Below, piece after piece: positions 50,101-62,400 of a DNA stretch of 64,000 nucleotides (position 1 is its first letter; each line of letters starts with the position of its first letter). Position numbers and translations under genes: made by a program. This DNA comes from Augochlora pura. Its lineage: Eukaryota > Arthropoda > Insecta > Hymenoptera > Halictidae. Under the pieces are notes generated by a model. The model saw only the letters and a program-made list of their open reading frames with translations, did not search any database and had not been told where the DNA came from. The DNA is taken from contig NC_135776.1 in the NCBI RefSeq assembly GCF_028453695.1, positions 10,238,663-10,302,662 on the forward strand, read 5' to 3'.

Positions 50101-50939
50101 ATTATTACAGTTTATTTCTCAATTTATTGAAAAGGTCCGTCCCTAAAATGTTACATGCTTTTCTTAGAATTTTTATAGGTAGTAATTTGATTGCACTATA
50201 CGCATAATAGTTTAACAAGAAAAATATTTAAAAAATTGGCATAATACTATCCAATAAATTTTAATTTGTTTTTCATTTCGATAAGTAATAGACAACTAAT
50301 AGAAAATTTTTGTGAATTTTGGTGTCCTAAATACGAATCTAAAAATCATTTGTTCCCATCACCACTAATTCACACTGCAATTTATACTTTTTCCAGCTAC
50401 GCGAAAACTTTGTACATAAACGAATCGATTTTATTACTTGTGTACATACAACATCATATCTTACAACATTGTAAACTATTTTCCGAATTTTTAGATTCGG
50501 ATTCAAAGCGTAAAGGTTTATAAAAATCGTTTTTTGGTCACTGAAATACAAAATACAGTTGTTGGCTAATGCAATAAACTTTTGCAAAATTTGTAAGATC
50601 TGAATAAATTGATGATGTGCAAAGTACTTTATGTGAAATGGATAATTCGAACAATGCTTGAAAAAAGTTAATCTTACTCCTTTGTTATTTCAGTCTTACG
50701 AGAAACAAACTTTTCACTCGGCAACTCCTCCGCCGTTTAGCCTAACTAGCAGTCAGAACGCTGGTTTGCCTGGTGCATACGGAACACATTTGTTTATTCC
50801 GACTATGCCGCATCAATTGCATCAGCCACTTCATCAGGATGGTGGTAGTAGCACGGGCCAAAGGTCAAATACAAGTTCCCAAAATAAAGCTCAGGCTAAG
50901 CCTGGATATAGTCAAAGTTATTGGGCTGGAAGCAATTAA
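41140..50939 (+). CDS. lig: Lingerer, UBA-domain RNA-granule protein (UBAP2/UBAP2L family)
   Basis: Cytoplasmic RNA-associated protein; in flies it affects copulation, growth and memory, and it partners with FMRP, Caprin and Rasputin. Exons: 41140-41271, 41371-41734, 42060-42323, 42411-42604, 42687-42926, 43011-43328, 43942-44379, 44646-44870, 45533-45740, 45827-46026, 47611-47820, 49523-49648, 49733-50008, 50694-50939; total 3441 bases (1146 residues). A UBA domain sits at about residues 58-98 (PILKERIKQVMDMTRRSEDE). RGG-rich sequence follows (GRGGSGRPGRGGRGGGRG). The centre is low-complexity Gln/Ser/Thr. The family block NPALPPTYAYFAYGSG...FQYGTP is near the C-terminus. The start is chosen because MSSSNKS begins a lingerer-like Ser/Lys-rich leader. 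The introns contain three TTAA-flanked elements, and an optional exon may exist near 49141. Confidence 0.95.
45283..45519. mobile_element. TTAA-flanked MITE 1 (piggyBac-type), GC-rich core
   Basis: A 237-bp element bounded by TTAA on both sides. Its inverted ends read CACGTTAAGCGCCAC on the left and CACGTTAAGCGTCAC (minus strand) on the right. The interior is strikingly GC-rich for this window. It holds a perfect 22-bp palindrome at 45301-45322 centred on CCCTAGGG and a related word (CGGTCCCTGCGGACCGGCG) at 45347-45365. The TTAA duplication points to the piggyBac superfamily, and there is no transposase. It ends 13 bases before lingerer exon 45533. Confidence 0.75.
46195..46512. mobile_element. 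TTAA-flanked MITE 2, AT-rich and decayed
   Basis: About 318 bp. The left end is TTAA then CACGTTGACTACTGAG. The right end on the minus strand is CTAACAAGTTGACTGACGTG, a partial match with TTAG in place of TTAA. The ends resemble the CACGTT start of the neighbouring element, but the interior is AT-rich and unrelated. It is probably an older, diverged copy of a related family. Confidence 0.5.
47154..47294. mobile_element. TTAA-flanked MITE 3, CCCTTTC ends
   Basis: A 141-bp element between two TTAA sites. The left end is TTAACCCTTTCATTCCACGC; the right end on the minus strand is TTAACCCTTTCTATACGGCA. CCCTTT-type termini with TTAA duplications are typical of piggyBac-like elements. The interior has GACCTTAGGATAGG and GGGCACCAACTTCAG, with no coding frame. 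It lies in the same lingerer intron as element 2. Confidence 0.7.
47421..47440. repeat. TA dinucleotide run
   Basis: A short (TA)n stretch in the lingerer intron, about 170 bp before exon 47611. It is a simple microsatellite. Confidence 0.7.
49141..49204 (+). other. Possible optional lingerer exon
   Basis: A strong acceptor (TATTGTTCTTCAG) precedes an open frame in the correct phase after the exon ending at 47820. It reads LGKENEQFGKRKYDYRQLKK and then QVARLD and a stop. It could be an alternative last exon. It could also be a 63-base cassette ending before GTTGCG (a weak donor) and joining in phase to exon 49523. Its Glu/Lys/Tyr-rich composition looks protein-like. No other stretch of this intron looks coding. 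Confidence 0.4.
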
Positions 50940-51243
50940 ATAATTTTGGATTGCACAAAGAAAAGAAGACGAAGGAACACCATTATATAGACAAAATACA
51001 ACCTCGCCATTGTGAAACACGGCGGTGTAAGAGATATGGACATTGACACAAATGACATGAAGAAATACGAGATAAGACGTTCTTTTTGGTGAAACTATAT
51101 GATTCTGGTATGACACGAGTTACGGTAAAATATAAGATGAACCTTAAAAATGTGGAAGGATTAAGCAATTTTTATCAACTTTATGTTTAATACGATGAAA
51201 CATTTCTTTTTACATAAATTAGTACAATGATTGGTTGGAAGAT

Positions 51244-51249
51244 AATAAA
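51244..51249 (+). terminator. Proximal poly(A) signal of lingerer
   Basis: AATAAA about 305 bases past the lingerer stop codon, the first canonical hexamer downstream. Confidence 0.4.
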
Positions 51250-53089
51250 GAGATATCCTCTTTTTTAATTAGTTTTATTCATCTCTTTATTCTTACAGAA
51301 TTCCACTTTATTATGTTGTATTATAAACGAAGTTTTCGCTATGTTATTTTACTTGTAATTCACTAAATACATTAGAAAGTTTTTAGTGTGCATAATGCAG
51401 TATATGTATATTGCGCTGTATAAATATAGTATATTTTCTCTGAAAAAAACGAAACATGCGTATGAAAGGGAAAAGAACTTTTGAAACAGTCATACGAGGA
51501 CAGAAAAATTGCATAGTTCTTCCAATTCTGAGGCGCGCTCGTGCCAAATAAACTGCATAGCGTTTTGTAACGCGAAAGACCATGGAATGCATGATCATAC
51601 ATATTTGTCAAGACGAAGAAAGCAAACAGACTTTATGTGGTATGTTAAATCACTATAATGGGAAAAATCAAGATTTGTGAGTAGTATAACTCTCGTGTGA
51701 AATACTGGAAAGATGATCTAGAAAAGTAATTGACTGTTAAATCTACTCCCGATCTCCTATCTGTATACTACTGTGCAATTGCGAATATACTGCATCGACT
51801 GCAAAGGGTGATAGTTTTTTTGTATAATGTAGGCATCTCGGCTCACTAACATCTAAAGTGCTTCTTTACATGAAAACGAAGCACCTCGTTCGTGATGAAA
51901 CGTAAAACTATACTATTGTAAATTACGATAATTGTATGTATTTAACCATGGAACTTCAGGTATATAAAGTTATAATCATCATAATGTTGTCACTTTTGGT
52001 ATTTAAAAAAGAAAAAACGAGTGTATAATTGCACTAGTTTCGCATCTTGTGCGCACCCATATTATAAATGTATTTGTTTAGTCGCTTTTATACGTTTTCT
52101 CTCTTTTTTCTCTTATCTTTTCTTAGTTACCAGAATTTATCGACGTTATATTTTATTAACGAAAAGAATAGCTATGAAACCAAAAAAGGAAAGATACCGT
52201 CATATCATGTTTTCAAAGAGTGTTGGATTCGAAAAAAAGAAAAAAACGAGAACGGTACTTATTTAATTGTATTTTTATGTTTACGAAAAGCGGCGTTGCA
52301 GATTAATTAGTGCCACAGTTATTAAAAGAAGCAAACAGATTTCAGTAATTTTTTTTCTTGTGGTGCCTTCAATAAAATTCAGATAATAGAGTTCAAACGT
52401 CTGCTTTTACAGAACTTCTCACCTAACACTTTTTACAATACTTTCATACCGTAAGTTATATTATCAAGAAACATTTACCTTAACCCCTTATTCATACATT
52501 GAATTTTCTTACTTATTGCTCTATATCATCGACATAATTTATCACTTAGAAAGTAATAGTTCTCGCTTTAGTTTATTAATTGACTTTGTCAGTTTTCTTT
52601 TTTGTTTAATTTGTAACGAAACGATTGTTTCTTTCGAATTTATTATCCTGAAAGAAATTCAAATCGTTTATTATCACCGATCCACAATGTACGATTGAAT
52701 AGGATATGTCTGGATATGGATAAACAATGCTTTTTATCAACAGATAATTTATAATTATTATCGAGTAGTTATTACAGCTTTAATAGTAACCTTTTTAAAG
52801 TTTACTATGTAAGGAAGTTCTACGGATACGGAGGAGAATTAAGACACGTACTATGACATTCTATTCGATGTTTACATGATGTATAGTCCAAATAATAATC
52901 TTATATGTCTACGCCGTAAGTTCTACGATTTCTTTTTTTTACATTTTGCTTTTGATTCGTATTCATTTCTAGGATTTGCTTAAAGAACACGAAACTGTAA
53001 TATTTGTTAATACGTAAATAAAAGTGAATTTTAGTTGATCAATATAAGAGTACTGAGTGAGCTTAATTGTCGAGTGTGTAGTTTCGCGA

Positions 53090-53130
53090 AAGAAAGAGAG
53101 AGAGAGAGAACGAGAGAGAGGGAGAGAACG
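53090..53130. repeat. GA-rich microsatellite
   Basis: An imperfect (GA)n run of about 40 bases with AACG interruptions, purine-only on the plus strand. Runs like this are common GAGA-factor or length-variable sites. Confidence 0.8.
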
Positions 53131-53691
53131 GTGGGGAGAACACGCATGCAAATTTTTTTGTTGTAAAAAGTGGGCGAGCGCCGGTCGATACAACAAACGT
53201 TCACAGTTTTTACAAATTTGATATTGCAACGATTTTGAAACGAGACGTCGATGTTAGTATACTATTAACGAGCATTCACATTAACTCATATGTAACTCTT
53301 TTCAATTAGATTGTAATGAAAAAGATACCGCAATTGTCGATTCCGTCTGTTAAAAGAGACATATTATTTATGCCGATTATGACATGTACTGTACAGTTAC
53401 AAAGTTAATGCGAAAAAGAGCGCGATACATAAATTTCATGGACACGAATCACATTTTTAGAAATATACTTTACATTTTTGCATTGTGGATAGAGCTCATC
53501 ATTACAAATTATTTCTCTTACGAGGGATATAGGGATACAAAGCGTTGTTATAAAAGTGCTACTCAAATATTTGCCACTTAGTGTGTGCACTATTCATGGG
53601 GAATACATTGTTTTACCGTAAATCGTCAAAACAGCATCGAGAATCGCTGATACGTGAAGTAAATAACTGTAAGTAAAATATCGTTAGCAGC

Positions 53692-53722
53692 TACACACAC
53701 GCGCGCGCGCGCGCGTACACAG
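53692..53722. repeat. CA/CG dinucleotide microsatellite
   Basis: ACACACAC followed by (CG)8-9 and TACACA. An alternating purine-pyrimidine tract of this kind can adopt Z-DNA. A shorter similar tract lies at 1557-1590 in a crumbs intron. Confidence 0.8.
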
Positions 53723-56028
53723 AAATTTGAGTAACAACGGTATAGACAAGTACATTTGAAAATTGTGGGAGACCAATTGTAGAATAGCTCTCTTTAAAAA
53801 GAAGGAAAGAAAATGTAAATGTGTAATCAAAAACTTCTAAGAAACACCAATTCTATTATCGTTGCAGAAAAATGCCGCGGTACACAAATTACTTTTGTCA
53901 ACTAAACGGATATTCCGAAAATTTAATAAGTTCACAATAATGTTCCTTGAAAAGTAAATCTTATAAATATACGTACGATTTTGAATGGTTGTCAAATATG
54001 TTGCCAATTGTAGTTAAACGATTCTTAATAATTTTTCGGAACATAAATTTTTATAATATTTCATTGTCGACCTTTAAAAGTATTAATCGTAAAACTTGTT
54101 TTTACCCACGAAAACAAAGTATTGCATTATAATCTTTAATCAATCATCTAAAATCGAAGGTATATTTTAACGATTTATGTCACTTTGAATAAAATACAAA
54201 ATTTTTTTAATTACTTTGAACATCCAATGATACTATGCACATGAATATACTCGTGAACGAGACATGTTGGAGTAGTCGGAACAATGCGACTAACAGAATA
54301 AATACATATACTTTTTCGTTTCATATCAGTATATATTTTAGAATATTTTTCAATTCTGTATGCTCAGTCGAGTGTACGGGTAAAAATATTAACTATACCG
54401 TGTAACAAAATAAAGTAATGAAAAGAATGCAAAATATTTTAAGGGAAGAAAATATGTAAACGAAATGTGAAATTCTGATCAAACAGTTTGTTCTCGTAAT
54501 AATTATTACACATTAATAATTTTTGTATTTTTGTCAAGTATTAATCTATAAAACGAAAATGCAAGATGCATTATGCCATTACTGCTATTAATATTATAAT
54601 TAAAAGAAACAAAAATAGCTACTACTGTGTATAAATATGAATATCTGAAAATAAATGTATTAAAGAAAACCTGTGACATACAAATATCTTATATGTAATA
54701 TTTTTGATTCCGAACTTAAATATTCAGTATAGAAGTGCCTTTTAATGCAGCGATATCGAATTTTTCGAGTACTTTAAAAATATCGAAATTTAACGGAATC
54801 GCATTATTCTTATGATATTAAATTTTAATTTGTCATTAACTATTAAGATGTTGACGCATTGGACGTAACGATTATATAGATTCATTAAAACTATTCACAA
54901 ATGCAGAATGTCAGGAACTCGGCAATTAGTCAAGTAACTCAAGGGCAGCCAAATACTCGAAAAAAAACGGATATTGCCTAGATTATTATATGATTTTTGC
55001 AGTAACATTTGCTAAACGACTTTATCGCGTTGCTAATTGCATGCGACTATGAAAAAATAACGGACACTACTCCCTTACACATGCATACAAATGTATTCTT
55101 GCACATATTCGTATCAAATTCTTATATAATAAATTTTGGTAAAAGTGATATTTGAATAAACAGCTTAGACGACCTTAACCTTCGTGTACATTGTCAAGAA
55201 TAATTGTAAACAAAAATGATATGCGTAAAGTAGCGTCTAGAAAATATATACTCATTACCAATCACCACGCGCTTGACAAAAATAATCAAGGTTGCTTTGG
55301 GAGAGAAATCTATTCTCTGGTTACTGAACTGAGTTTTGACTTTTAGAATGATTTAAATGTTCAAAACATTATTAACGACTCAATCGATAAGTTTCTGTAG
55401 TCAAAATATCCTTAGATTTGATACTGGATCCTTCTAGCATTATTCTCTTGTCAGATCGAATGACAAGAAACGAAGATTTGGTAGATCTAGCAACTTCAGC
55501 CATATCAATTTTAAATAGTCGCACATACGGAATGCCGTGTAAGAGGTGGGTTAAAATTTAAGGAATGCTTTCCATGACGATAAATGTGTAACATGTACAT
55601 ACAACGGACAATAATATGTATCAGATAAAAATCAAGAGTAAAAAATTACAATTTCAACTTTGTTATGAAATTATTAAATAATTGAAACAGTAGGACGTAA
55701 AACTGATTCGTTTCTGCTACTTTACTGTCATCAACGAATGCTGCGCAGACTCTTAGAGAGTCTTTCATCCAAAGGTTAATTTTAGTAATATTATGATACC
55801 GAAACGTTCTACTTAAAAATATTTCCCAAGTCCTCTTTTAGACGATAATGTATCTAAATATTGGGTATTGCTGTTTGTAAAAATTAAAATTAACATTTTT
55901 ATAATATCCTTTATTAAGATTATTGTTGTTAATAGGTTAGAGATATCACTGGAATATTGTTCTTGTTATCAAAACAATATTAGAACCGTAATGTAATGCA
56001 TTAATAATTTTTAAATACATATTATGAA

Positions 56029-57552
56029 ATGGTTACTATGTGTCATCAACAGATATTCGCTCTTGATGCTAAGTATAATGCACAACGTGTAAACAAGCTA
56101 CCTTGTTTGGGTTTGTATACTTATTTATTTTGTATATAAAAATGCAATATTTAAATTGATAAATAATATAATTACAGGTATGCTTTACATACGACGTAGA
56201 AATCAGTTATTGAAAGAAAAATTTTGCAAAGATCCAAAAGTTTGTGAGAGGTATTTGAAATTAAGAGCAAAATTATTATTTCTACGATATGGCGAAAGTT
56301 TGGAACAAAATAGTCTTGGAAGTCATACAACTGAAGAAGAAAAGTCGGAAACCAAAACAAAATTATGTAGTATCCAACGAAAATCTATAGCTGAGAACTT
56401 TGCATTCGATGGAGTGCATCATGTTTTTGATCAACACAATGCACCTGTAACAATGCTAAAATTTGCAAATAATGACAAATCAAGATTGTGTTGTGCATCG
56501 TTGGATGGACTATTATCGATATGCGAGACTACCAGTACACCACCTAAAGTAATCGCATTATTGAAAGGTCATAAGAAAGGAGTTACTGCGCTAGATTGGA
56601 GTATTAGTAATGATCTTATAGTTTCATCTTCTTTGGATAGTACTATAAGGCTGTGGAATGTTGCTATAGAAACTAGTCCAGCTTTCTTACGAGAAGTTAA
56701 GGATCAACAGAGAGCTGAAGTATTATGTTGTGGATTTATACCTATAAACAACAATTTGGTTGTGGCTGGCAATTCGCAAGGATATGTACAAGTCTTAAAT
56801 ATTTCTACCGGTATATACACACGTGGTGGATCTTGTAAAATTGGAGGGAAAGTTAGTTTTCTTCGGCCTCTAATCAAAAAATATAAATATCCAATAACTT
56901 TATGTTGTTTTAACGTATTCTACTTTCATGTAGATTTTATCATTGACTTGCGAAGGTAGCGGTGGTTTAGTAATATGGACTGGAAACGATAGAGGAATTA
57001 TTATGTCATTTCAATTAGAACCAGGAACTGGACGATTAACGAAGTTACGTAGAGTACAAGAAGTTGGTGGTATGATAACAAGTCTGTCGTGGCGTTCATG
57101 GTTTTCAAAAAATGCTCCATGGCCAGCACTTTTAGTTAGCAGTGCTTGCAATGCAATATTATTATATCACATCACTGATAATCAGGGTTCTTTATCACTT
57201 TGGACTAAATATCCAATAAAGCATAAGTAATTTATAATATGATTATACTAAAGACTACTAATTAAGGTACAGGATGTAAAATATAATTTTGTTCTTCCTT
57301 TACAGACAGTATTTTGTTAGATCTACATTTGGCCCTCAAATGGAGTCATGTTTAATAGCTACTGGTTCAGAGGATGGTACAATCCATTTACTAGATTCGG
57401 CTAGACAGGGCAAGGCAGTAAAAATTAATCGACTCGAGGGTCATGCTACACCAACACTTGCATTATGTTTTAATTACGATGAATCTCTCCTTGCATCTGC
57501 AGATCATCAAGGACTTATTATTGTGTGGCGGAATCGTCAGCGTCATATATAA
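56029..57552 (+). CDS. Wdr13: WD repeat-containing protein 13
   Basis: WD40 beta-propeller protein; the vertebrate homologue is nuclear and linked to chromatin regulation and growth control. Four exons: 56029-56086, 56178-56851, 56934-57226, 57306-57552; total 1272 bases (423 residues). The in-frame ATG at 56029 gives MVTMCHQQIFALDAKYNAQR, which matches the family N-terminus; the ATG at 56038 is a second option. Then comes YIRRRNQLL, another family landmark. WD units are visible around LKGHKKGVTALDWSISNDLI, SSLDSTIRLWN, TGNDRGIIMSFQL, TGSEDGTIHLLD and EGHATPTLALCFNYDESLLA. The protein is shorter than the mammalian one because the Arg/Ser-rich linker before the propeller is reduced to about 20 residues. 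A variant ATTAAA at 57633 may serve as its poly(A) signal. Confidence 0.93.
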
Positions 57553-59455
57553 CTTTTCAGAAAAATGTAAAATTCTGCTATGTAAATATATATGTTACAG
57601 ATTATTGTTAAATATTTATAATACAATTTAGAATTAAAACTTTTTTCTGACTACATGAACATTATTTCGTTCCACTACCAAGCAGTCTACGAAAATAATT
57701 CGTCCCTGTAACGTTCATTTTGAGCCCTGATGTAAAGAGTCACGGAGTTGGTAATTTATGGTATAGGAAATAATAACAATGAGACGCATGTTCTGAGCAA
57801 TTAAGTCTCTGTTCTGTATAACAATATATTAATTGTTCTCTATTAATATTCTATATATTATAATGAGCACTGAGTTAGCGGTATTAATAATAATCCTAAT
57901 AGTAAAAATCACGTAATGATTGTTGTGCTAGTAACAGTAATTATAGAATGCGAATTTCTTAATTTTACATATTACTCTGAATAATATGCGATAGTGCAAG
58001 TACCAAATATGTTAATTCATTATTTTGGGAGGGTTTAGTTATTATAGCAATCTATCTTGCATTTATACGGCCATTTTTTTCATTATAGGAATATTGAAAG
58101 CTTTCCACAAAGTATCTCGTATGTGAATCACTTAATAATTATTAATGTATCATTGGTATTTGTCATTTTCTACAAAGAATATTCTCAAATAAATATCTGT
58201 ACTTCGTCGAGTAAATGTTTAATACTCTATTGACATTATAAATACCTTCTTTCTTGTGCACTTTCGTACATTCAAACTTTATAGCGTCCTCATTTTTTGT
58301 AAAAAATTATCTAAACATTAAAAATGTTAAAAAGGCTACTTTAGGTGCTTACAAAATGTTATTTAAAAGTAAGATATAACAAAATATCGTAGCACATGAT
58401 TATTATTTTTTGTGCTATTTAATCTGGCTGAGCTAACTTGATCAATTAAATTGAAGTAAAAGTGCACTCATTTGTCAATCACAGTTCTAATAATGGTAAA
58501 AGTCAATACAATACGTATTTATAAAAAAATTATTCAAGTTTCAATAATATAATCTTTATCTAAAAACCCGACATCGAATCAATGTACTATTTCTTGTTGT
58601 ACATTGTAATACTTTTAAAGTAGAGAGCAGTTATTTACTTGTCTAATCTTACAACAGATAGAAAACCCATGAATTCAGAAATCGCAAGACTTCATGTGTA
58701 AGTAGAGTAATGTATCTATAACAAAATTCTACTCTTTATTTATGATAGCGTATAATGTTAGAAGATGAAATTATCGCTGGAACGAATGTAATTTTATTTT
58801 AATTCCCAATATTGGGTCTGTATTAAGAATTACCATACTTGTATGCAAAGCGTCATAATATTTTAAATTTATGGGTTGCCTGAACTCTCTTGTTAATATG
58901 ATACAATGAAACATATCATATCTAAAGATAACAATAACAAAAAATCAATCCAAATAATTGTCATATCATCAATTAAAATAATAACATTAACTTACACAGG
59001 CACTAATCCTCATATAACAATTATGTACCAAATAATTTTTAATCAATATTTACACGCAAAACGAAACCTTTCAATAGTTTTAATATAGCCTTTACAAATC
59101 GATTGTCAACTATTAGAGTAGCGATTCAAATCTGCATTATCGCTGCGAAGCTAATTGTATAAAAAATTATGTTAATCTTAAATTCTATTTGTATTGATAC
59201 ATTTCTATACAGCAAAGAAAAATTTCATACTTAACTATGAAATACTATGGACAATCGATGAAATTTCAGCCATAAAATAAAAAGTTGCTACATTTTATGT
59301 ACATATAGAGTCTTATATATAATATTCAAGAATCAATTTACATACAATGATCTCGTTGGTTTTGTGAGGTCATTGTAATTTTGCAAAGAAATTATTTCGG
59401 ACGGACTTTGGACAAAGTATTTCCTTCAAAAATTTACAATTGGCTTTGCAATATG
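57553..59455. other. WDR13 and LMTK convergent 3' flanks
   Basis: WDR13 (+) and the LMTK gene (-) converge here. The sequence is AT-rich, with no supported gene. It probably consists mostly of their 3' UTRs. Confidence 0.5.
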
Positions 59456-62400
59456 TTAGTCGTCGATTAAAACACTGCACTTGTCGGTGGGTTCAACATT
59501 TCTCTGGCTATCACATTGGACACTTTTTGAAGAAGCTGGATCAAGACTTCTCTCTTGTCGAATATCACGGAGAGGCACCATTGGTAAAAGATCATGGTTC
59601 GAGGAGTTCGATAGGATGTATTGATTCTGAGTACAGTTTATATTTTCTGCTGTTTCCATGACCTTATCCTTCTCTTCTAATTGTTCAATATCATCCTCCT
59701 TTAACTGTTTAACAACAAAAGACGGTGTACCGTTCGTAGACAAATTTAATTTCAAACGATCTCTAGTGTGTCTGAGTTCTCCTAACTGATGTTGCTGACC
59801 GTGGCCGTAATCATTCATCAATTCCATTCTATCCTGCTGTACTCCTCGATGACCACCGTCTACTTCATCTGTTTCTTCGTTAGCTGATGTAGAAGCACCA
59901 GGAAAGAATTGACTTACATATTTACTGTCACTAGTTTGAAATTGAAATGGACGATTTGAACTGCTCACAAAAAATTCCTCATTTCCTAAAAAAACCAGGG
60001 AGACGAGGGGAGATAGAGAGTAAAAGAAAGAATGACTTTTACATAGACTTTGCCATATAAAAAATAGTGCCAATAGTAACACGTACCAGTATGGTTACCA
60101 TCATCATAATCCAACGGATACAGATCTAATCGTGGTTCATCTAGCATTTCCTCCCAATCTGAAAGGGAAAAGATACATATCTATTAAAATGAAATTATCT
60201 TCTTAGAAATTATATTTGCACGTAAATATTACTTAAGGGTAATGTTGAGTTACTACAATATTCTAAGGTAATGTGTTTATTATACACATTACCAGCATAT
60301 GAAGTAGGCTCCCAGGTGGTAGATGTTTCTCCTTGAGTATCGGTAGCTAATGTTTCCTTCGGATATTCGTATACGCAGTGATAGCGTTGCTTCTTGAACC
60401 AAACACTCTTCTTTTGATCCTGGACAAATCGCACATTGTCGATCCGATAAAAATGGTTAAGCTATATCTATATTTAACATATATTTAATATGTAAAAAGT
60501 ACATTTGCTAAATACCTCAAATTAAATCTGCAATAGAAACATTCATCAGAAGAAGATTAAAATTATATACGTTACTCTATGACAAACAAACTATGCACCT
60601 ACCGAATCGTCCTAGCCGCAAAATTGAGGACAAAAATTTATAAATGTCTATGCTAGATTAAGAAAAAGTAGTGACAATAACAGCTGTCAAAAGCTTACGC
60701 CAGATTTTAATGTTTTGTCTGGAGATCTTAATGCGGAACGATGCGGAGCTAACGTTGCGTTCCAAGCTGAGGGTGTAAATTCTTCTTCCTCCTCCTCTTC
60801 CCCTTCGTCTTCTTCCTCTTCTTCTGCATCCATCTCATCTTCGATATCAACAGCTGACCCTTCACTGTTACTTGCCAACATGCCTCGAGTTTGAACTTGT
60901 TCAACATGTGGTTCATTGTACCTCTAAAAGATATGAAATTATCACGGGTTTGAAAATCGCTTTACGTTCAACACGTAAATATCAAAGTACCTTCCAAACA
61001 AATTCACCGGAACTAGAACTGTTATCTTCATCCTCATCTTCATCATCTTCTTCCTCTTCTTCTTCTTCTTCATCTTCATCTTGGCTGCCCCACCCGTGTT
61101 CAGTTCCAAAACTTGTCGACATTAATCCGTCCTCTACTGGTAAAGGCAAAGGAAGTGGAAAAGGTGAAGGTAATTGTTGCCATTTAGATTCTTCTTCAGG
61201 ACTAGGCAAAGGGGCCACTCCGCTGCCAATCATAATATGTGATCTTTCATCGCGAGAACGTACTACCGAACAATTATAGTCTAAATTTTCTTCTTCAGAT
61301 AGATCTCCATTGGTAGTATCTCGTTCATCGTCGTGTAATCTCTCTCCTAAACCTTCTAATAAAACCATTTTGTTTGTCCGAGTATCAACTAACAATACAT
61401 CATCTGATACAGCCGGTTCTCTTGAAGTGATTGATGTATCTCTAGAGTTTGACATTAGGGACTCTGATGTAAGAGTACTTTCTCGTTCCTCTTGGATTGG
61501 ACTTAGTGGAGTGCCATATATGTTATACCTGTATATGATAAATATAGTTCTTAATGTGGATTTATAAATAAATAATTAAGTTAATTCGTGTTTAAAAAAT
61601 ATTTTAATTAAGTAACTATAAGTATAATAGATACCTTATTGAGATACCCACTCCTCCACTACCCTGATTTGACATCTCTTCATTATCATTGTCATCATCA
61701 TCATCCCATTGTTTACTTTCTATATCAGTAGATAGAGAAGGATTATCATCGTCATCGTGCATCTCTAAAGGCTCTACAACAGACATTTGAGCACAAGGCA
61801 ATTTTTCTCTTAGTTCATTTCGAATTGCTGTCACAAACTCTTCTTCCATACCAAATGATACATAAGAATTATCGCTACGTAAACTCATTGTAGAACTATC
61901 TTCCTCTTCATCATTTATATTTGTATTTTGATTTTGATATTTGTTTTCAGCTTCCTTTTTATTTTCAGTTTCACTTCTATCTTCAGTTTCGTTTTCAGTT
62001 TCACTTCTATCTTCAGTTTCGTTTTCAGTTTCACTTCTATTTTCAATTTCGTTCTCAAATTTATTTGTATCTTCATTTTTACTTTCAATTTTATTTTTAT
62101 TTTTACTTTCGTTTTCAATTTCATTTTCAGTGTCAGATTTTTCGATTTCATCTTCAATGTCAAATTTTTCAATTTCATCTTCAATGTCAAGTTTCTCGAT
62201 TTCTTCCACTTCATTCGTACATTGTATATCCGTCGATACAGAATGAGTTTCTAAGTCTACAACTCTGTAGTTCTGGATTGCACTTTTCATTGGAGAAGTA
62301 ATGTTAATATTATTTGAATTTCTTACTTCTACATGTTCTTCATGTTCATGTAAAATTTCTGCTTCTACTTTTTCCTGACCTTCTGAAACTGATTTTAAGA

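Larger units (their letters stand above)
50940..56028. other. Lingerer 3' UTR and AT-rich intergenic region
   Basis: Five kilobases without a convincing gene. Candidate lingerer poly(A) signals are AATAAA at 51244-51249 and several further ones (near 52372, 53017, 54188 and 54408), so several 3' UTR lengths are possible. Two microsatellites are present (53090-53130 and 53692-53722). Open frames up to about 85 codons here are AT-driven and show no domain. The last few hundred bases must hold the WDR13 promoter, but no motif stands out. Confidence 0.5.

Noticed and set aside
60687..60698. SGVSF as a PP1 docking motif in LMTK
   Set aside because: The V-S-F codons fall after the splice donor (GGC/GTAAGC) and are intronic.
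61921..62301. Long Phe/Ser-rich plus-strand frames opposite the LMTK exon
   Set aside because: They are antisense readings of the 30-bp repeat array; the minus-strand frame has the right splice phases and family match.
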